This document shows, one piece after another, positions 1-6,850 of a stretch of 12,401 nucleotides of DNA. Numbering within the stretch: the first letter of the stretch is position 1; the number at the start of each line of letters is the position of its first letter. Location of the stretch: contig CALEWN010000250.1 of NCBI GenBank assembly GCA_937925385.1, positions 1 to 12,401 of the forward strand, given 5' to 3'. The notes beneath the pieces were generated by a model that ran no database searches, was not told the origin of the DNA, and worked only from the letters and a program-made list of their open reading frames with translations. A program made the translations under genes and the position numbers. This DNA is from an uncultured Senegalimassilia sp. Lineage in GTDB: Bacteria; Actinomycetota; Coriobacteriia; Coriobacteriales; Eggerthellaceae.

Positions 1-4
1 CCAT
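1..4 (-). CDS. Start codon of a leftward gene cut off by the window edge
   Basis: On the minus strand an ATG (bases 4 to 2) follows a strong Shine-Dalgarno sequence, AAAGGAG at 17-11, with a 6-nt gap. This is the best ribosome binding site in the first 700 bases and sits exactly where translation would begin, so a gene very probably starts here and runs off the left edge. Only the first codon and one base of the second are visible, so the product cannot be named. The long non-coding region on its upstream side (5-480) would be its promoter and leader. Confidence 0.6.
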
Positions 5-10
5 GACTGT

Positions 11-17
11 CTCCTTT
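11..17 (-). promoter_or_regulatory. Shine-Dalgarno site of the edge gene
   Basis: AAAGGAG on the minus strand, 6 nt before the ATG at 4-2. It is close to the ideal anti-16S complement and is what makes the partial gene at the edge credible. Confidence 0.65.
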
Positions 18-21
18 CTTT

Positions 22-42
22 GAAGGTGCTTCCTACACCTTC
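22..42. repeat. Hairpin in the leader of the edge gene
   Basis: GAAGGTG (22-28) and CACCTTC (36-42) form a perfect 7-bp inverted repeat with a 7-nt loop. It lies directly upstream of the Shine-Dalgarno site of the leftward edge gene, so it would fold in that gene's 5' leader. A role in mRNA stability or translation control is possible but unproven. Confidence 0.45.
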
Positions 43-480
43 GACGATGCACACTACCTATTGTGTACCCTTTGGCTCAACCGGCCTTCTGATTTGAAAT
101 TCACTGAGAGGGAAAGATCACTTGGCAACCCTTTAAGTTCGTTTCATTTCGTGTTCCGGTTTTGCCGACGAGATATTTATATCACCAGAGTTGTGCGCCT
201 GCAATAGGTGATTTACACGTATTTTCAGGCACTTTGTACAAGTTCATTGTTCAGCTGCACAATAATATGTAACACAGAGGAAATATTCGTTTATGCATTT
301 TTCATTGGATTATTGGATATTTTCTTTGATTGAACCGATTCGCTCGAATGATTAACGGTTCGAATTGAATATCCATGCATTTGTGTGGTCAAATCTATGG
401 TTCCCAAAGTGCCGTTTATTTGCACAATCAATGGGAAACTTGGCCTCTGATAACCTTCGTCTATTGATTTTTAATTGCTA
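43..480. promoter_or_regulatory. AT-rich intergenic region with multiple inverted repeats
   Basis: This stretch is much richer in A and T than the rest of the window and holds no open frame that looks like a protein. It is the probable promoter and leader of the leftward gene at the left edge. It contains several dyads, described separately, and five copies of TTGTGY or its complement (61-66, 191-196, 257-262, 381-386, 422-427), plus the palindrome TTGTACAA at 234-241. I could not fix a single convincing -35/-10 pair. The base composition may reflect a promoter-dense regulatory region or acquired DNA. Confidence 0.45.
315..374. repeat. 60-bp nested inverted repeat in the AT-rich region
   Basis: Three concentric dyads are present: GGATATT (315-321) with AATATCC (368-374), GAACCG (332-337) with CGGTTC (356-361), and ATTCG (338-342) with CGAAT (345-349). 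TCGAAT also recurs directly at 344-349 and 360-365. Together they could form a long imperfect hairpin or cruciform, or a compound operator. No protein partner can be named from sequence. Confidence 0.5.
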
Positions 481-496
481 CATCGATGCAATTAAA
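470..496. repeat. 9-bp perfect inverted repeat around ATCGAT
   Basis: TTTAATTGC (470-478) and GCAATTAAA (488-496) are exact complements with a 9-nt spacer that includes ATCGAT. There is no U-tract on either side, so this is more like an operator than a terminator. It marks the boundary between the AT-rich stretch and the more ordinary DNA that follows. Confidence 0.45.
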
Positions 497-662
497 CGTT
501 TTCAATGCCCGCAAGCGGCTTTGCTCGGGAATTAAACGGCTTTCGTCCTCTGACTTGCGGGTATGTCGCTTGAGCAGTCGCTTAAGCACGGATTCCGCCC
601 TTGTTCGACCGTTTTCGGTGTTCTTGCTTCGCAGCACGACTGCGTTTGCCGGCTCTAAACGA
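490..662. other. Non-coding stretch with short direct repeats
   Basis: AATTAAACG occurs at 490-498 and 530-538, and CGGCTTT at 516-522 and 537-543. CCCGCAAG (508-515) pairs with CTTGCGGG (554-561). A 12-mer is repeated in tandem at 565-588. A rightward open frame across 486-728 has no ribosome binding site and no recognisable protein features, so I do not treat it as a gene. Confidence 0.35.
565..588. repeat. Tandem 12-bp repeat, each unit with a GCTTRAGC core
   Basis: GTCGCTTGAGCA (565-576) is followed immediately by GTCGCTTAAGCA (577-588), differing at one base. The core of the second unit, GCTTAAGC, is a perfect palindrome, and the first is one base off. Two palindromic sites 12 bp apart look like paired operator sites, but no regulator is known for them here. 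Confidence 0.5.
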
Positions 663-700
663 CGCGGGACGGCGCAGCTTGAACGCTGGACCGTCCCGCG
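663..700 (-). terminator. Probable terminator hairpin of the hyp transcript
   Basis: CGCGGGACGG (663-672) and CCGTCCCGCG (691-700) are perfect 10-bp complements. Inside the loop a second stem is possible, CAGC (675-678) with GCTG (685-688). The hairpin lies 25 bases past the hypD stop. The tract after it on the minus strand (TCGTTTAG) has only a short U run, so termination may be weak or Rho-assisted. Confidence 0.5.
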
Positions 701-724
701 ATGCGATGACGCAATCGGTTTCGT

Positions 725-1843
725 TTAATAGTACCGATAATATGCGGCGCAGCTGCCCTCGCTGCTGACCATGCACGGCCCTACCGGGTTCTCGGGCGTG
801 CATACCTTGCGGAACAGGGGGCACTCGCTGGGCTCCATGCGGGCGCGCAGAACGTCGCCGCAACGGCAGCCCTTGGGGTTGATGGTGGGCTCGATTTCCG
901 GCTGGAAGCGCTTTAGCGCGTCGAACTGCGCATACTCTTCGCGGATACGGTATCCGCTGCCGGGGATATCACCCAGACCTCGCCAGTTGGCGGTGCAGGT
1001 TTCGAACACCTCGTCGATGGCCGCCAAGGCCACAGGGTTGCCCTGCGGCATGACACCGCGCGCGTAGGCGATCTCGATCTCGGCCCTGCCCTCGTGAAGC
1101 TGGCGCACGATCATGGCGATGCCCTGGAGCACGTCAACGGGCTCGAAGCCCGTGACCACGCCGGGGATGCCGTATTCCTTCGCCAGGAATTCGAAGGGCT
1201 TGGTACCGGTGATGGTGCCCACGTGGCCTGGAAGAATCAGGGCGTCGAGTTTGAGATCCGGGTCCTTCACCAGCGTTTCCAGAGCACCGGGCATGTTCTT
1301 GTGCGCGGCGAAGACGCTGAAGTTCTTCAGGCGCTTGATTGCTATGGCCACCAGCTGCGTGGTGGTCTCGAAGCCCACGCCCACGAACACGATCTCCCGA
1401 TCGGGATTCGCCTTCGCCAAAGCGAGCGCATCGAGCGGCGAGTAGCAGATCTGCACGCTGCGGCCTGCCGCCTGCTCCTTGAGCAGGCTCGATGTGCTAC
1501 CGGGCACGCGCGTCATGTCGCCGAACGTGGCTATGGTCACGCCGGGGATGCGAGCGAGGGCGATGACCGCGTCGATATCGCGGTTCGAGGTGACGCACAC
1601 GGGGCAGCCCGGGCCTGAGGAGAGGCGAACGCATTCGGGCATGAGGTTGCGGATGCCGTTGCGCGCGATGGCCACGGTGTGCGTGCCGCACACCTCCATG
1701 AGCGTGACGCCGGCTTCCGGCGCGAGCTTGGCGATGGAATCGATGAGACCGCGGGCGAGTTTCGGGTCCTTGAACGCCGCCAGCTCGTTTTGCATGGTGC
1801 CGGCGTCGACCGTGCGGCTACGATGTATGTTTTCGGGTTGCAT
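725..1843 (-). CDS. hypD: NiFe-hydrogenase maturation protein HypD
   Basis: HypD is an iron-sulfur protein that, with HypC, assembles the Fe(CN)2CO group of NiFe hydrogenases in the cytoplasm. The 372-residue product has the usual HypD length and motifs: CGTHT at residues 52-56, GPGCPVC at 77-83 with Cys80 and Cys83, and a cysteine-rich C-terminus (residues 326-365: GCRCG, ECPLF, C348, GPC, C365) that holds the [4Fe-4S] cluster in the family. The chosen ATG has AAGGAA eight bases upstream; an internal Met at residue 17 has no such site. It is the last visible gene of the leftward hypF-hypC-hypD set, 90 bases after hypC. A long hairpin follows its stop. Its usual neighbour hypE is not next to it. 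The identification is very secure. Confidence 0.96.
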   Translation of the reverse strand: MQPENIHRSRTVDAGTMQNELAAFKDPKLARGLIDSIAKLAPEAGVTLMEVCGTHTVAIARNGIRNLMPECVRLSSGPGCPVCVTSNRDIDAVIALARIPGVTIATFGDMTRVPGSTSSLLKEQAAGRSVQICYSPLDALALAKANPDREIVFVGVGFETTTQLVAIAIKRLKNFSVFAAHKNMPGALETLVKDPDLKLDALILPGHVGTITGTKPFEFLAKEYGIPGVVTGFEPVDVLQGIAMIVRQLHEGRAEIEIAYARGVMPQGNPVALAAIDEVFETCTANWRGLGDIPGSGYRIREEYAQFDALKRFQPEIEPTINPKGCRCGDVLRARMEPSECPLFRKVCTPENPVGPCMVSSEGSCAAYYRYY

Positions 1844-1886
1844 GATGGGATTCCTTGATACGAGGGGCGAAATGCGAAAAGCCGAC

Positions 1887-1929
1887 CGCCTGCGCGCCGC
1901 GAGGCTGCAAGCGATCGGCCGATCAGGCG
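1887..1929. repeat. Hairpin between hypC and hypD
   Basis: The 90-base gap holds CGCCTG (1887-1892) pairing with CAGGCG (1924-1929), and a 12-bp perfect palindrome GATCGGCCGATC at 1913-1924. There is no U-tract, so an intercistronic stability or processing hairpin is more likely than a terminator. Confidence 0.35.
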
Positions 1930-1933
1930 TTGC

Positions 1934-2182
1934 CTAGGCCGTTGCGGCGGGCAGCTCGTCGCCCGCCAGGTCGGGGAACTCCTTGATGAGGTCGATGGTT
2001 TCCTGCGCGTAATCAGGGTCGACCACTTCGATGGCGAAGCCCGCGTGCACGAGCACGAAATCGCCGACGCCCGCCTGCGGCGTGAGGTCGATGGACACGC
2101 TGCGCGTGACGCCGAGGATGTCCACCGTGGCCATGCCGTCACCGTCAAGCTGCGCGATCTTCGCGGGAATAGCTAGGCACAT
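1934..2182 (-). CDS. hypC: NiFe-hydrogenase maturation chaperone HypC
   Basis: HypC (HypC/HybG/HupF family) is a small chaperone that carries the iron-ligand group with HypD and hands it to the hydrogenase large subunit. The 82-residue protein begins MCLAIPAK; in this family Cys2 is the essential metal-ligand residue exposed after removal of Met1. That fixes the start at 2182. An ATG seven codons upstream (2203) is part of the ribosome binding site (AAGGAAGAAGG) rather than a start. The rest matches the family: a beta-barrel core with GVGDFVLVHAGFAI near residues 44-57 and a charged C-terminal helix. It lies 73 bases after hypF and 90 before hypD, presumably in one transcript. Confidence 0.95.
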   Translation of the reverse strand: MCLAIPAKIAQLDGDGMATVDILGVTRSVSIDLTPQAGVGDFVLVHAGFAIEVVDPDYAQETIDLIKEFPDLAGDELPAATA

Positions 2183-2230
2183 TCGCTGCCTTCTTCCTTT
2201 CATGATGAGACGTTTTGGGGATGCGCCGCC

Positions 2231-2246
2231 AGGCGCTTACGCGCCT
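2231..2246. repeat. Short hairpin between hypF and hypC
   Basis: AGGCGC (2231-2236) and GCGCCT (2241-2246) form a 6-bp stem with a TTAC loop, ten bases past the hypF stop. On the minus strand a short run, CCCCAAAA, follows rather than U residues, so it is unlikely to terminate transcription. Confidence 0.3.
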
Positions 2247-2255
2247 TCCGAGTTG

Positions 2256-4709
2256 CTACTTCCCCGCCGTCTCGTCCGTTTGTCTCGCTGCCCATGCTAC
2301 CACAGCCTGTCCGTAGGAAATGCAGCCATCGCTCGGCGGCAGGTCGCGGTTGAGCGCCACGGTGAAGCCGTTGCCCTGCAGCGCCGGCACGACGTGCTCG
2401 AGCAGGTAGCGGTTGAGGAACACGCCGCCCGACAGCGCGACCGTGGTGATGTCATACAAGCTTTGCACCAGCTGAGCAGCCATAACGATGGCGTTCACGA
2501 ACGCATCGTGGAAACGGCGCGCGATGGTAGCCACAGGAACGCCGGAAGCGAAGTCGTCGAGGAGCGCCTTGAACGCCGGCGCAGCGTCGAACAGCAGGAC
2601 CGACGTGTCGAGCGCGGTGCTGGTTTCGGTGGCCGTATTCTTCACGACATCTATATGGTAAGCGTCGGTGGCCGGCAGCCCCTCGGGGACCGCGCCCATG
2701 GCCGCCTCGAGCTCGATGGCCGGCTGCCCGTCGTAGGACGGCTGGCGGCACACGCCGAGCAGCGCGCTGGCGGCGTCGAACAGACGCCCGACCGAGGAGG
2801 TGTAGGGCGTGTTCAGGCCGCGCTCGATCATCTGGTCGCACACATCGGCCTGTTCGCCCAGCGCCAACAACGCGTCAGCCGCGCCGGGATGCTCAAGCAG
2901 GTCGAACTCGTACAGCACGCCGTAGGCCATGCGCAGCGGATTGCGCACCGCCGCAGCGCCGCCGGGCATGGGAACGTAGGCGAAGTTGGCGAAGCGCTCG
3001 TAAGCCTGCTGGTTGGCGAGCAGGACCTCGCCGCCCCACACGCGGCCGTCGGCGCCGTAGCCCGTGCCGTCGAACGCGATGCCGCATACGGGCCCGAACA
3101 ACCCGTTCTCCCCCAGCACCGAGGCGATGTGCGCATGGTGGTGCTGTACCTCGGTCAAGGGAAGATTGTTGCGTTGCGCCTGTTCGCGAGCCCATTTGCT
3201 TGCGAGGTACTCGGGATGCGCATCGCAGGCGAGGCGACGCGGGGTTTCCTGGAACAGCTGGCGATAGCGGTCTTCGGCCTCGAGCCAGGCATCGTAGGTT
3301 TCCGCGTTCTCGACGTCGCCGATGTGCTGCGAGACGAACGCGTCGGGGCGCTGGTCGTCAGCCGCGGCGGCGCGCACCAGGGCGAACGTGGCCTTCTGCT
3401 CCGAGCCCGTGGCCAGCAGGGTTTCCTGCTTGGGCTGCGCCTCAGGGCAGTCGAGCGCGATGGGCAGCGGGGCGAAGCCGCGAGCACGACGGATGAACTG
3501 GATGGCCTGCTCGTCGCCCACGCGAACCACGCGCAGCACCGAGTCGTCGTAGCGCGACAGGATGCGGCGGTTGTTGCCCAGGACCGCGTCGGCGATTCCG
3601 GCGAACTTGACCAGCGCTTGATCGTCGTCGGTGACGATGGGCTCGTTATGCAGGTTTCCCGAGGTCATAACCAACATGGGAAGCTCGGAATCACCCTGCT
3701 GGGCACGCAGCGCCTCGGCGAAATCATGGAGCAGCAGGTGCTGGACGGGCGTGCAGGGCAGCATGACGCCCAGCTCGGGAAGGTTATCGGCCAAACCGGC
3801 GGCGAACTGCGCCTCGGCACGCTTGCGCAGCAGCACGATGGGGCGCTTGGTAGATTCCAGGACACCCTGTTCCGCCTTGTCGACATGGCACACGCGGCGC
3901 GCGTCGGCCGCACCTGCCACCATGACGGCGAACGCCTTGCCCTGGCGACGTTTGCGTTGACGCAGCTTCGCCAGCGCATCGGGATTCGAAGCGTCGCACA
4001 CCAGATGGAAGCCGCCGAGACCCTTGACCGCAACGATGCCACCATCGAGCAGCAGTTTGACCGCTTCCGCGAAAATGGCGTCGGATTCCTCGCGCGTGTT
4101 CCCCCACTGCGGCTCTTCCTGGCCTTTCGCAAGGTTCACCCAGCTGATGTGCGGGCCGCAATCCCAGCAGGCATCGGGCTGCGCGTGGAAGCGGCGGTCG
4201 AGTGGGTCGGCGTATTCAGCGGCGCAACGCGGGCACATGGGGAAATCCTTCATGGACGTTGCGGGGCGATCGTAGGGCAGCGACCCGATGATGGTGAAGC
4301 GCGGGCCGCAGTTCGTGCAGTTGATGAACGGATAGCGGTAGCGGCGATCTGCGGGGTTGAACAGCTCGTCCAAGCAGTCGTCGCAGGTGGCCAGGTCGGG
4401 GGAAACCAGCGTGGTCTGCTGGGCGTTATGATCGTCGGAGAAGCGGATGTCGAACGAATCGAACCCCTCAAGCGGCACCTCCTTGAGGTCGATCTCCTTG
4501 ACCTTTGCGGCGGACGGGGGGTTCATGTGCAGCTCGGTGACGAACTTGTCCAGAAGGTTCGCCTCGCCCTCGACGTGGATGAACACGCCTTCAACGGCAT
4601 TGAGCACCCAGCCGTTGAGCTGGTACTTCTTCGCCAGACGATACACGAAGGGACGAAAGCCCACCCCTTGCACGATGCCTTTTACCTGTATGTCGAGCGC
4701 TTCGATCAT
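2256..4709 (-). CDS. hypF: Carbamoyltransferase HypF (hydrogenase maturation)
   Basis: HypF transfers a carbamoyl group from carbamoyl phosphate to the C-terminal cysteine of HypE, the first step in making the cyanide ligands of NiFe hydrogenases. The 817-residue protein shows every domain in order: an acylphosphatase domain with VQGVGFRPF at 13-21, two zinc fingers (Cys109/112/131/134 and Cys159/162/181/184), a YrdC-like domain (about 205-400, with KGLGGFHLVCDA and TSGNLHNEP), and a Kae1-like domain with HHHAH at 523-527, FDGTGYG at 546-552 and a late LSGGVFLNRYL. The start at 4709 is preferred: AAAGGG lies six bases before it, and an ATG five codons further up overlaps that site. It is somewhat longer than E. 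coli HypF (about 750 residues). It is first in the hypF-hypC-hypD set. Confidence 0.96.
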   Translation of the reverse strand: MIEALDIQVKGIVQGVGFRPFVYRLAKKYQLNGWVLNAVEGVFIHVEGEANLLDKFVTELHMNPPSAAKVKEIDLKEVPLEGFDSFDIRFSDDHNAQQTTLVSPDLATCDDCLDELFNPADRRYRYPFINCTNCGPRFTIIGSLPYDRPATSMKDFPMCPRCAAEYADPLDRRFHAQPDACWDCGPHISWVNLAKGQEEPQWGNTREESDAIFAEAVKLLLDGGIVAVKGLGGFHLVCDASNPDALAKLRQRKRRQGKAFAVMVAGAADARRVCHVDKAEQGVLESTKRPIVLLRKRAEAQFAAGLADNLPELGVMLPCTPVQHLLLHDFAEALRAQQGDSELPMLVMTSGNLHNEPIVTDDDQALVKFAGIADAVLGNNRRILSRYDDSVLRVVRVGDEQAIQFIRRARGFAPLPIALDCPEAQPKQETLLATGSEQKATFALVRAAAADDQRPDAFVSQHIGDVENAETYDAWLEAEDRYRQLFQETPRRLACDAHPEYLASKWAREQAQRNNLPLTEVQHHHAHIASVLGENGLFGPVCGIAFDGTGYGADGRVWGGEVLLANQQAYERFANFAYVPMPGGAAAVRNPLRMAYGVLYEFDLLEHPGAADALLALGEQADVCDQMIERGLNTPYTSSVGRLFDAASALLGVCRQPSYDGQPAIELEAAMGAVPEGLPATDAYHIDVVKNTATETSTALDTSVLLFDAAPAFKALLDDFASGVPVATIARRFHDAFVNAIVMAAQLVQSLYDITTVALSGGVFLNRYLLEHVVPALQGNGFTVALNRDLPPSDGCISYGQAVVAWAARQTDETAGK

Positions 4710-4758
4710 ACGACGCCCTTTCATTTAAGGTTTACGTTGTTTTCCGCCGGCTGATTCC

Positions 4759-4794
4759 AAAAAACGCGCGTCGGCGAGATTGCCGACGCGCGTT
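4759..4794 (-). terminator. Intrinsic terminator after the glucose-6-phosphate isomerase gene
   Basis: AACGCGCGTCGGC (4763-4775) and GCCGACGCGCGTT (4782-4794) are perfect 13-bp complements with a 6-nt loop. On the minus strand the stem runs into six consecutive T (complement of 4764-4759). This is a textbook Rho-independent terminator, 28 bases past the pgi stop and about 50 bases before the hypF start. Confidence 0.88.
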
Positions 4795-4821
4795 GGATTT
4801 CAGCCGTTGAGCCGAGGGGCT

Positions 4822-6534
4822 TTACGCCTGCTGCAGCTCTTCCAAGATGTCGCACACCACTTCCGCCAGCGCGCGCAAGGTGACGCCCGAGTTGTCGGGC
4901 AGGTGCAGATGCACGCAACGACGGCCGCGGCTTGCGAGCGTGACCAGGTCGCCCGATGCCTGTGCCTTCGCCAAAGAGCCCAGGCTTTCAGCCTCTTCCT
5001 TCAGCGGGATGTCCTTCAGCTCGTCCGCCGACAGGATGAGGAACACGCCGCAGTTCGGGCCGCCCTTCTGCAGCTGGCCCGTGGAGTGCAGGTAGCGCGG
5101 GCCGACCTCCAGGCACGACACCACGCGGCGTTTCTCGGCCACACCGTGGCGGATGGTCTCAAGCGCCTCGCGGCGACCTTCGCCCGTGAACGGGAGGAAG
5201 GCGTTGAGCGCGAAGAAATCGCCGGGTTGGATGCTGGCGAGCAGCGCGCGCAGCGATGCGCGCACGTCGGCGCAGTCCTTGAAGCACGGAGCCTGGCGCA
5301 CCTCCACCTGGCCCATGTGCACGTCATCGATGAAGTCCTGCACGTAGTCGGGCTCGGGCTGGCCGTCGCGCAGGATGTCGAGCACCGCGGCCTTTGCCGA
5401 CGCCACGTCGGGCTGATCGAACGGACACACCTTCATAAGGTAGCCGCACATGGCGATGGCGTACTCCCACATGATGAAGTGCTCGGGCAGCTCGTACACG
5501 GACTCGATCTTGAAGGCCGCGCGCGGGATGGTGGGGTCGATGTAGGACAGGCTCATCTCGAAGTTGTGACGCTCGTCCCACAGGTCGTTCTTCGTTTGAT
5601 ACATGATGACGCTGCGGTCGCTCGGGTCCTTCTTGAGCAGCAGCGTGTCGATCTCGATGTTGGGCAGGATGCCCTGGCCGTTCTTGCCGACGCTTTCGGC
5701 GACCAGCTGCTCGATCCACAGGCCGAGCACGCGGCCGCGCTTCTGCGTAAGGAAGCTGAACTTGTTGCGGCCCTGCACGTAGTTGTCGTACAGGAAGGCC
5801 GCCAGGCCAATGGCCGGATTGTCGATGGCATCCTCGCTGCAGGCGCGCTCGGCCTCGACGGCGTGCTGCATGAACTCCTGCAGGTTGATGCCCACGAGCG
5901 CGGCAGGCAGCAGGCCGAACACGGACAGAGCGCTGAAGCGGCCGCCCACGGTGGGCTCGCCGGAGAACACCGCGGCCCAGCCCTCCTCGCGAGCCTGCTG
6001 CTCGAGCTTGGAGCCGGGGTCGGTGATGGCCACCAGGTGTTGCACCATTTCCTGATCCGAGATTTGATCGGCCAGCGCATCGCGCACGGCGCGCAGCGCC
6101 AGACGCGGCTCGATGGTGCCGCCCGATTTGGAAGACACGATGAACAGCGTGGTGCGAGGGTCGATCTCGGACAGGATACCGCGCACACGGACCGGGGAAT
6201 CGGAATCGAGCGTGCGGAACTTCACCAGGGAGGAGTCCGGCTTGTGGTACTTGGTTATGGTCATGGGCGCCTGGGTGGAGCCGCCTTGGCCGATAAGCAC
6301 CACGGACTTCAAACCCTGGGCGATGATGGAATCAGCGAATGCCTGAATCTCGTGCAGCGGGTACGGCGGATTCGTGGCGAGATCCGTCCACCCCATGTAA
6401 TTCTGTGCGCATTCCTGCGCTTCGTCGGAAAAGCCGTAAAGCGTTGCGTCCTTCGCACGAAGGCGGCTGGCAACGCATTCCTTCACCAAGGTCTTGGCGG
6501 AGGGGTAGAGCTTTTCCATATCTCCAGACAGCAT
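4822..6534 (-). CDS. pgi: Glucose-6-phosphate isomerase
   Basis: This enzyme interconverts glucose 6-phosphate and fructose 6-phosphate in the cytoplasm (glycolysis and gluconeogenesis). The 570-residue product has two sugar-isomerase (SIS) folds: IGQGGSTQAP at 81-90, SSKSGGTIE at 134-142 for phosphate binding, GGRFSALS at 197-204, and QLVAESVGK from 276, where Glu280 is the likely catalytic base. A late PFDQPDV segment is also typical. The pattern QLVAES.GK..GILP resembles the isomerase half of actinobacterial transaldolase-isomerase fusions, but here it stands alone with no transaldolase part. Start choice: AGAAGG lies five bases before the ATG at 6534; a GTG at 6540 and an ATG at 6519 are alternatives. 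A promoter candidate lies just upstream and a strong terminator just downstream, so it is probably monocistronic. Confidence 0.92.
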   Translation of the reverse strand: MLSGDMEKLYPSAKTLVKECVASRLRAKDATLYGFSDEAQECAQNYMGWTDLATNPPYPLHEIQAFADSIIAQGLKSVVLIGQGGSTQAPMTITKYHKPDSSLVKFRTLDSDSPVRVRGILSEIDPRTTLFIVSSKSGGTIEPRLALRAVRDALADQISDQEMVQHLVAITDPGSKLEQQAREEGWAAVFSGEPTVGGRFSALSVFGLLPAALVGINLQEFMQHAVEAERACSEDAIDNPAIGLAAFLYDNYVQGRNKFSFLTQKRGRVLGLWIEQLVAESVGKNGQGILPNIEIDTLLLKKDPSDRSVIMYQTKNDLWDERHNFEMSLSYIDPTIPRAAFKIESVYELPEHFIMWEYAIAMCGYLMKVCPFDQPDVASAKAAVLDILRDGQPEPDYVQDFIDDVHMGQVEVRQAPCFKDCADVRASLRALLASIQPGDFFALNAFLPFTGEGRREALETIRHGVAEKRRVVSCLEVGPRYLHSTGQLQKGGPNCGVFLILSADELKDIPLKEEAESLGSLAKAQASGDLVTLASRGRRCVHLHLPDNSGVTLRALAEVVCDILEELQQA

Positions 6535-6564
6535 GAGCACCTTCTTTCTGCGTAAGTACCAAGC

Positions 6565-6573
6565 ATTTTAGCA
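6565..6573 (-). promoter_or_regulatory. Extended -10 promoter candidate for pgi
   Basis: On the minus strand the sequence reads TGCTAAAAT: a TAAAAT -10 box preceded by the TGN extension. Transcription would start near 6558, about 24 bases before the pgi start codon. No good -35 box is seen 17 bases upstream, which is acceptable for an extended -10 promoter. Confidence 0.5.
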
Positions 6574-6808
6574 AACCGTGGCAGAGGGCACCCTGTTTGG
6601 GCATCTCCGTGTGATGGAGTTGTGAACGGGGAAGCGGAATGGTCAGCGTTTAGAGTGGAAGCCGCGCGCTTCGTACAGCCGGAGAAGATGGACATGCGGA
6701 AGGCGCGAAGAGACGCCGGCTCGCCGGCCCCGACGGGCCGAAGCGCAGAAGACAGGCGCCGCGAAGGAGATCCGGCGCGCAAGGCGACGCCGCCCGCCCG
6801 CCAATTGC
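6574..6808. other. Intergenic stretch between pgi and ldh without a gene
   Basis: I find no credible gene here. A rightward open frame (6622-6873) lacks a ribosome binding site and runs into the ldh end, so I do not count it. Small hairpins are present: CTCC/GGAG at 6605-6608 and 6616-6619 and GAAGC/GCTTC at 6658-6662 and 6668-6672. The middle part (about 6680-6780) is rich in G and A. A small RNA cannot be excluded, but nothing marks one. Confidence 0.35.
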
Positions 6809-6835
6809 CGGCGCCGCCGGACTCAGGCGGCGCCG
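6809..6835 (-). terminator. GC-rich hairpin after the lactate dehydrogenase gene
   Basis: CGGCGCCGCC (6809-6818) and GGCGGCGCCG (6826-6835) are perfect 10-bp complements with a 7-nt loop, 15 bases past the ldh stop. The following minus-strand bases (GCAATTGG) lack a real U-tract, so it may act as an mRNA 3'-end stabiliser or an imperfect terminator. Confidence 0.5.
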
Positions 6836-6850
6836 AGCGGGCATGGAGCG

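Noticed and set aside
43..600. CRISPR array or attachment site
   Set aside because: The repeats are short, differ from one another, and lack regular spacing; no integrase, tRNA or cas gene is near.
486..728. Rightward 80-residue open frame in the intergenic region
   Set aside because: No ribosome site, no domain, and it spans repeats and the terminator hairpin of the hyp operon.
2183..2203. Earlier ATG for hypC
   Set aside because: It would put Cys2 of the conserved MCLAIP start at residue 9; the bases form the ribosome site instead.
2031..4754. Rightward 907-residue open frame opposite hypF and hypC
   Set aside because: It lies antisense to two certain genes, has low-complexity composition (rich in Arg, Gly, Val, His) and no ribosome site or domain; long open antisense frames are common in GC-rich genes.
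4780..6555. Rightward 591-residue open frame opposite pgi
   Set aside because: It mirrors the codon pattern of the sense gene, shows no recognisable domain, and would have to start within the pgi terminator.
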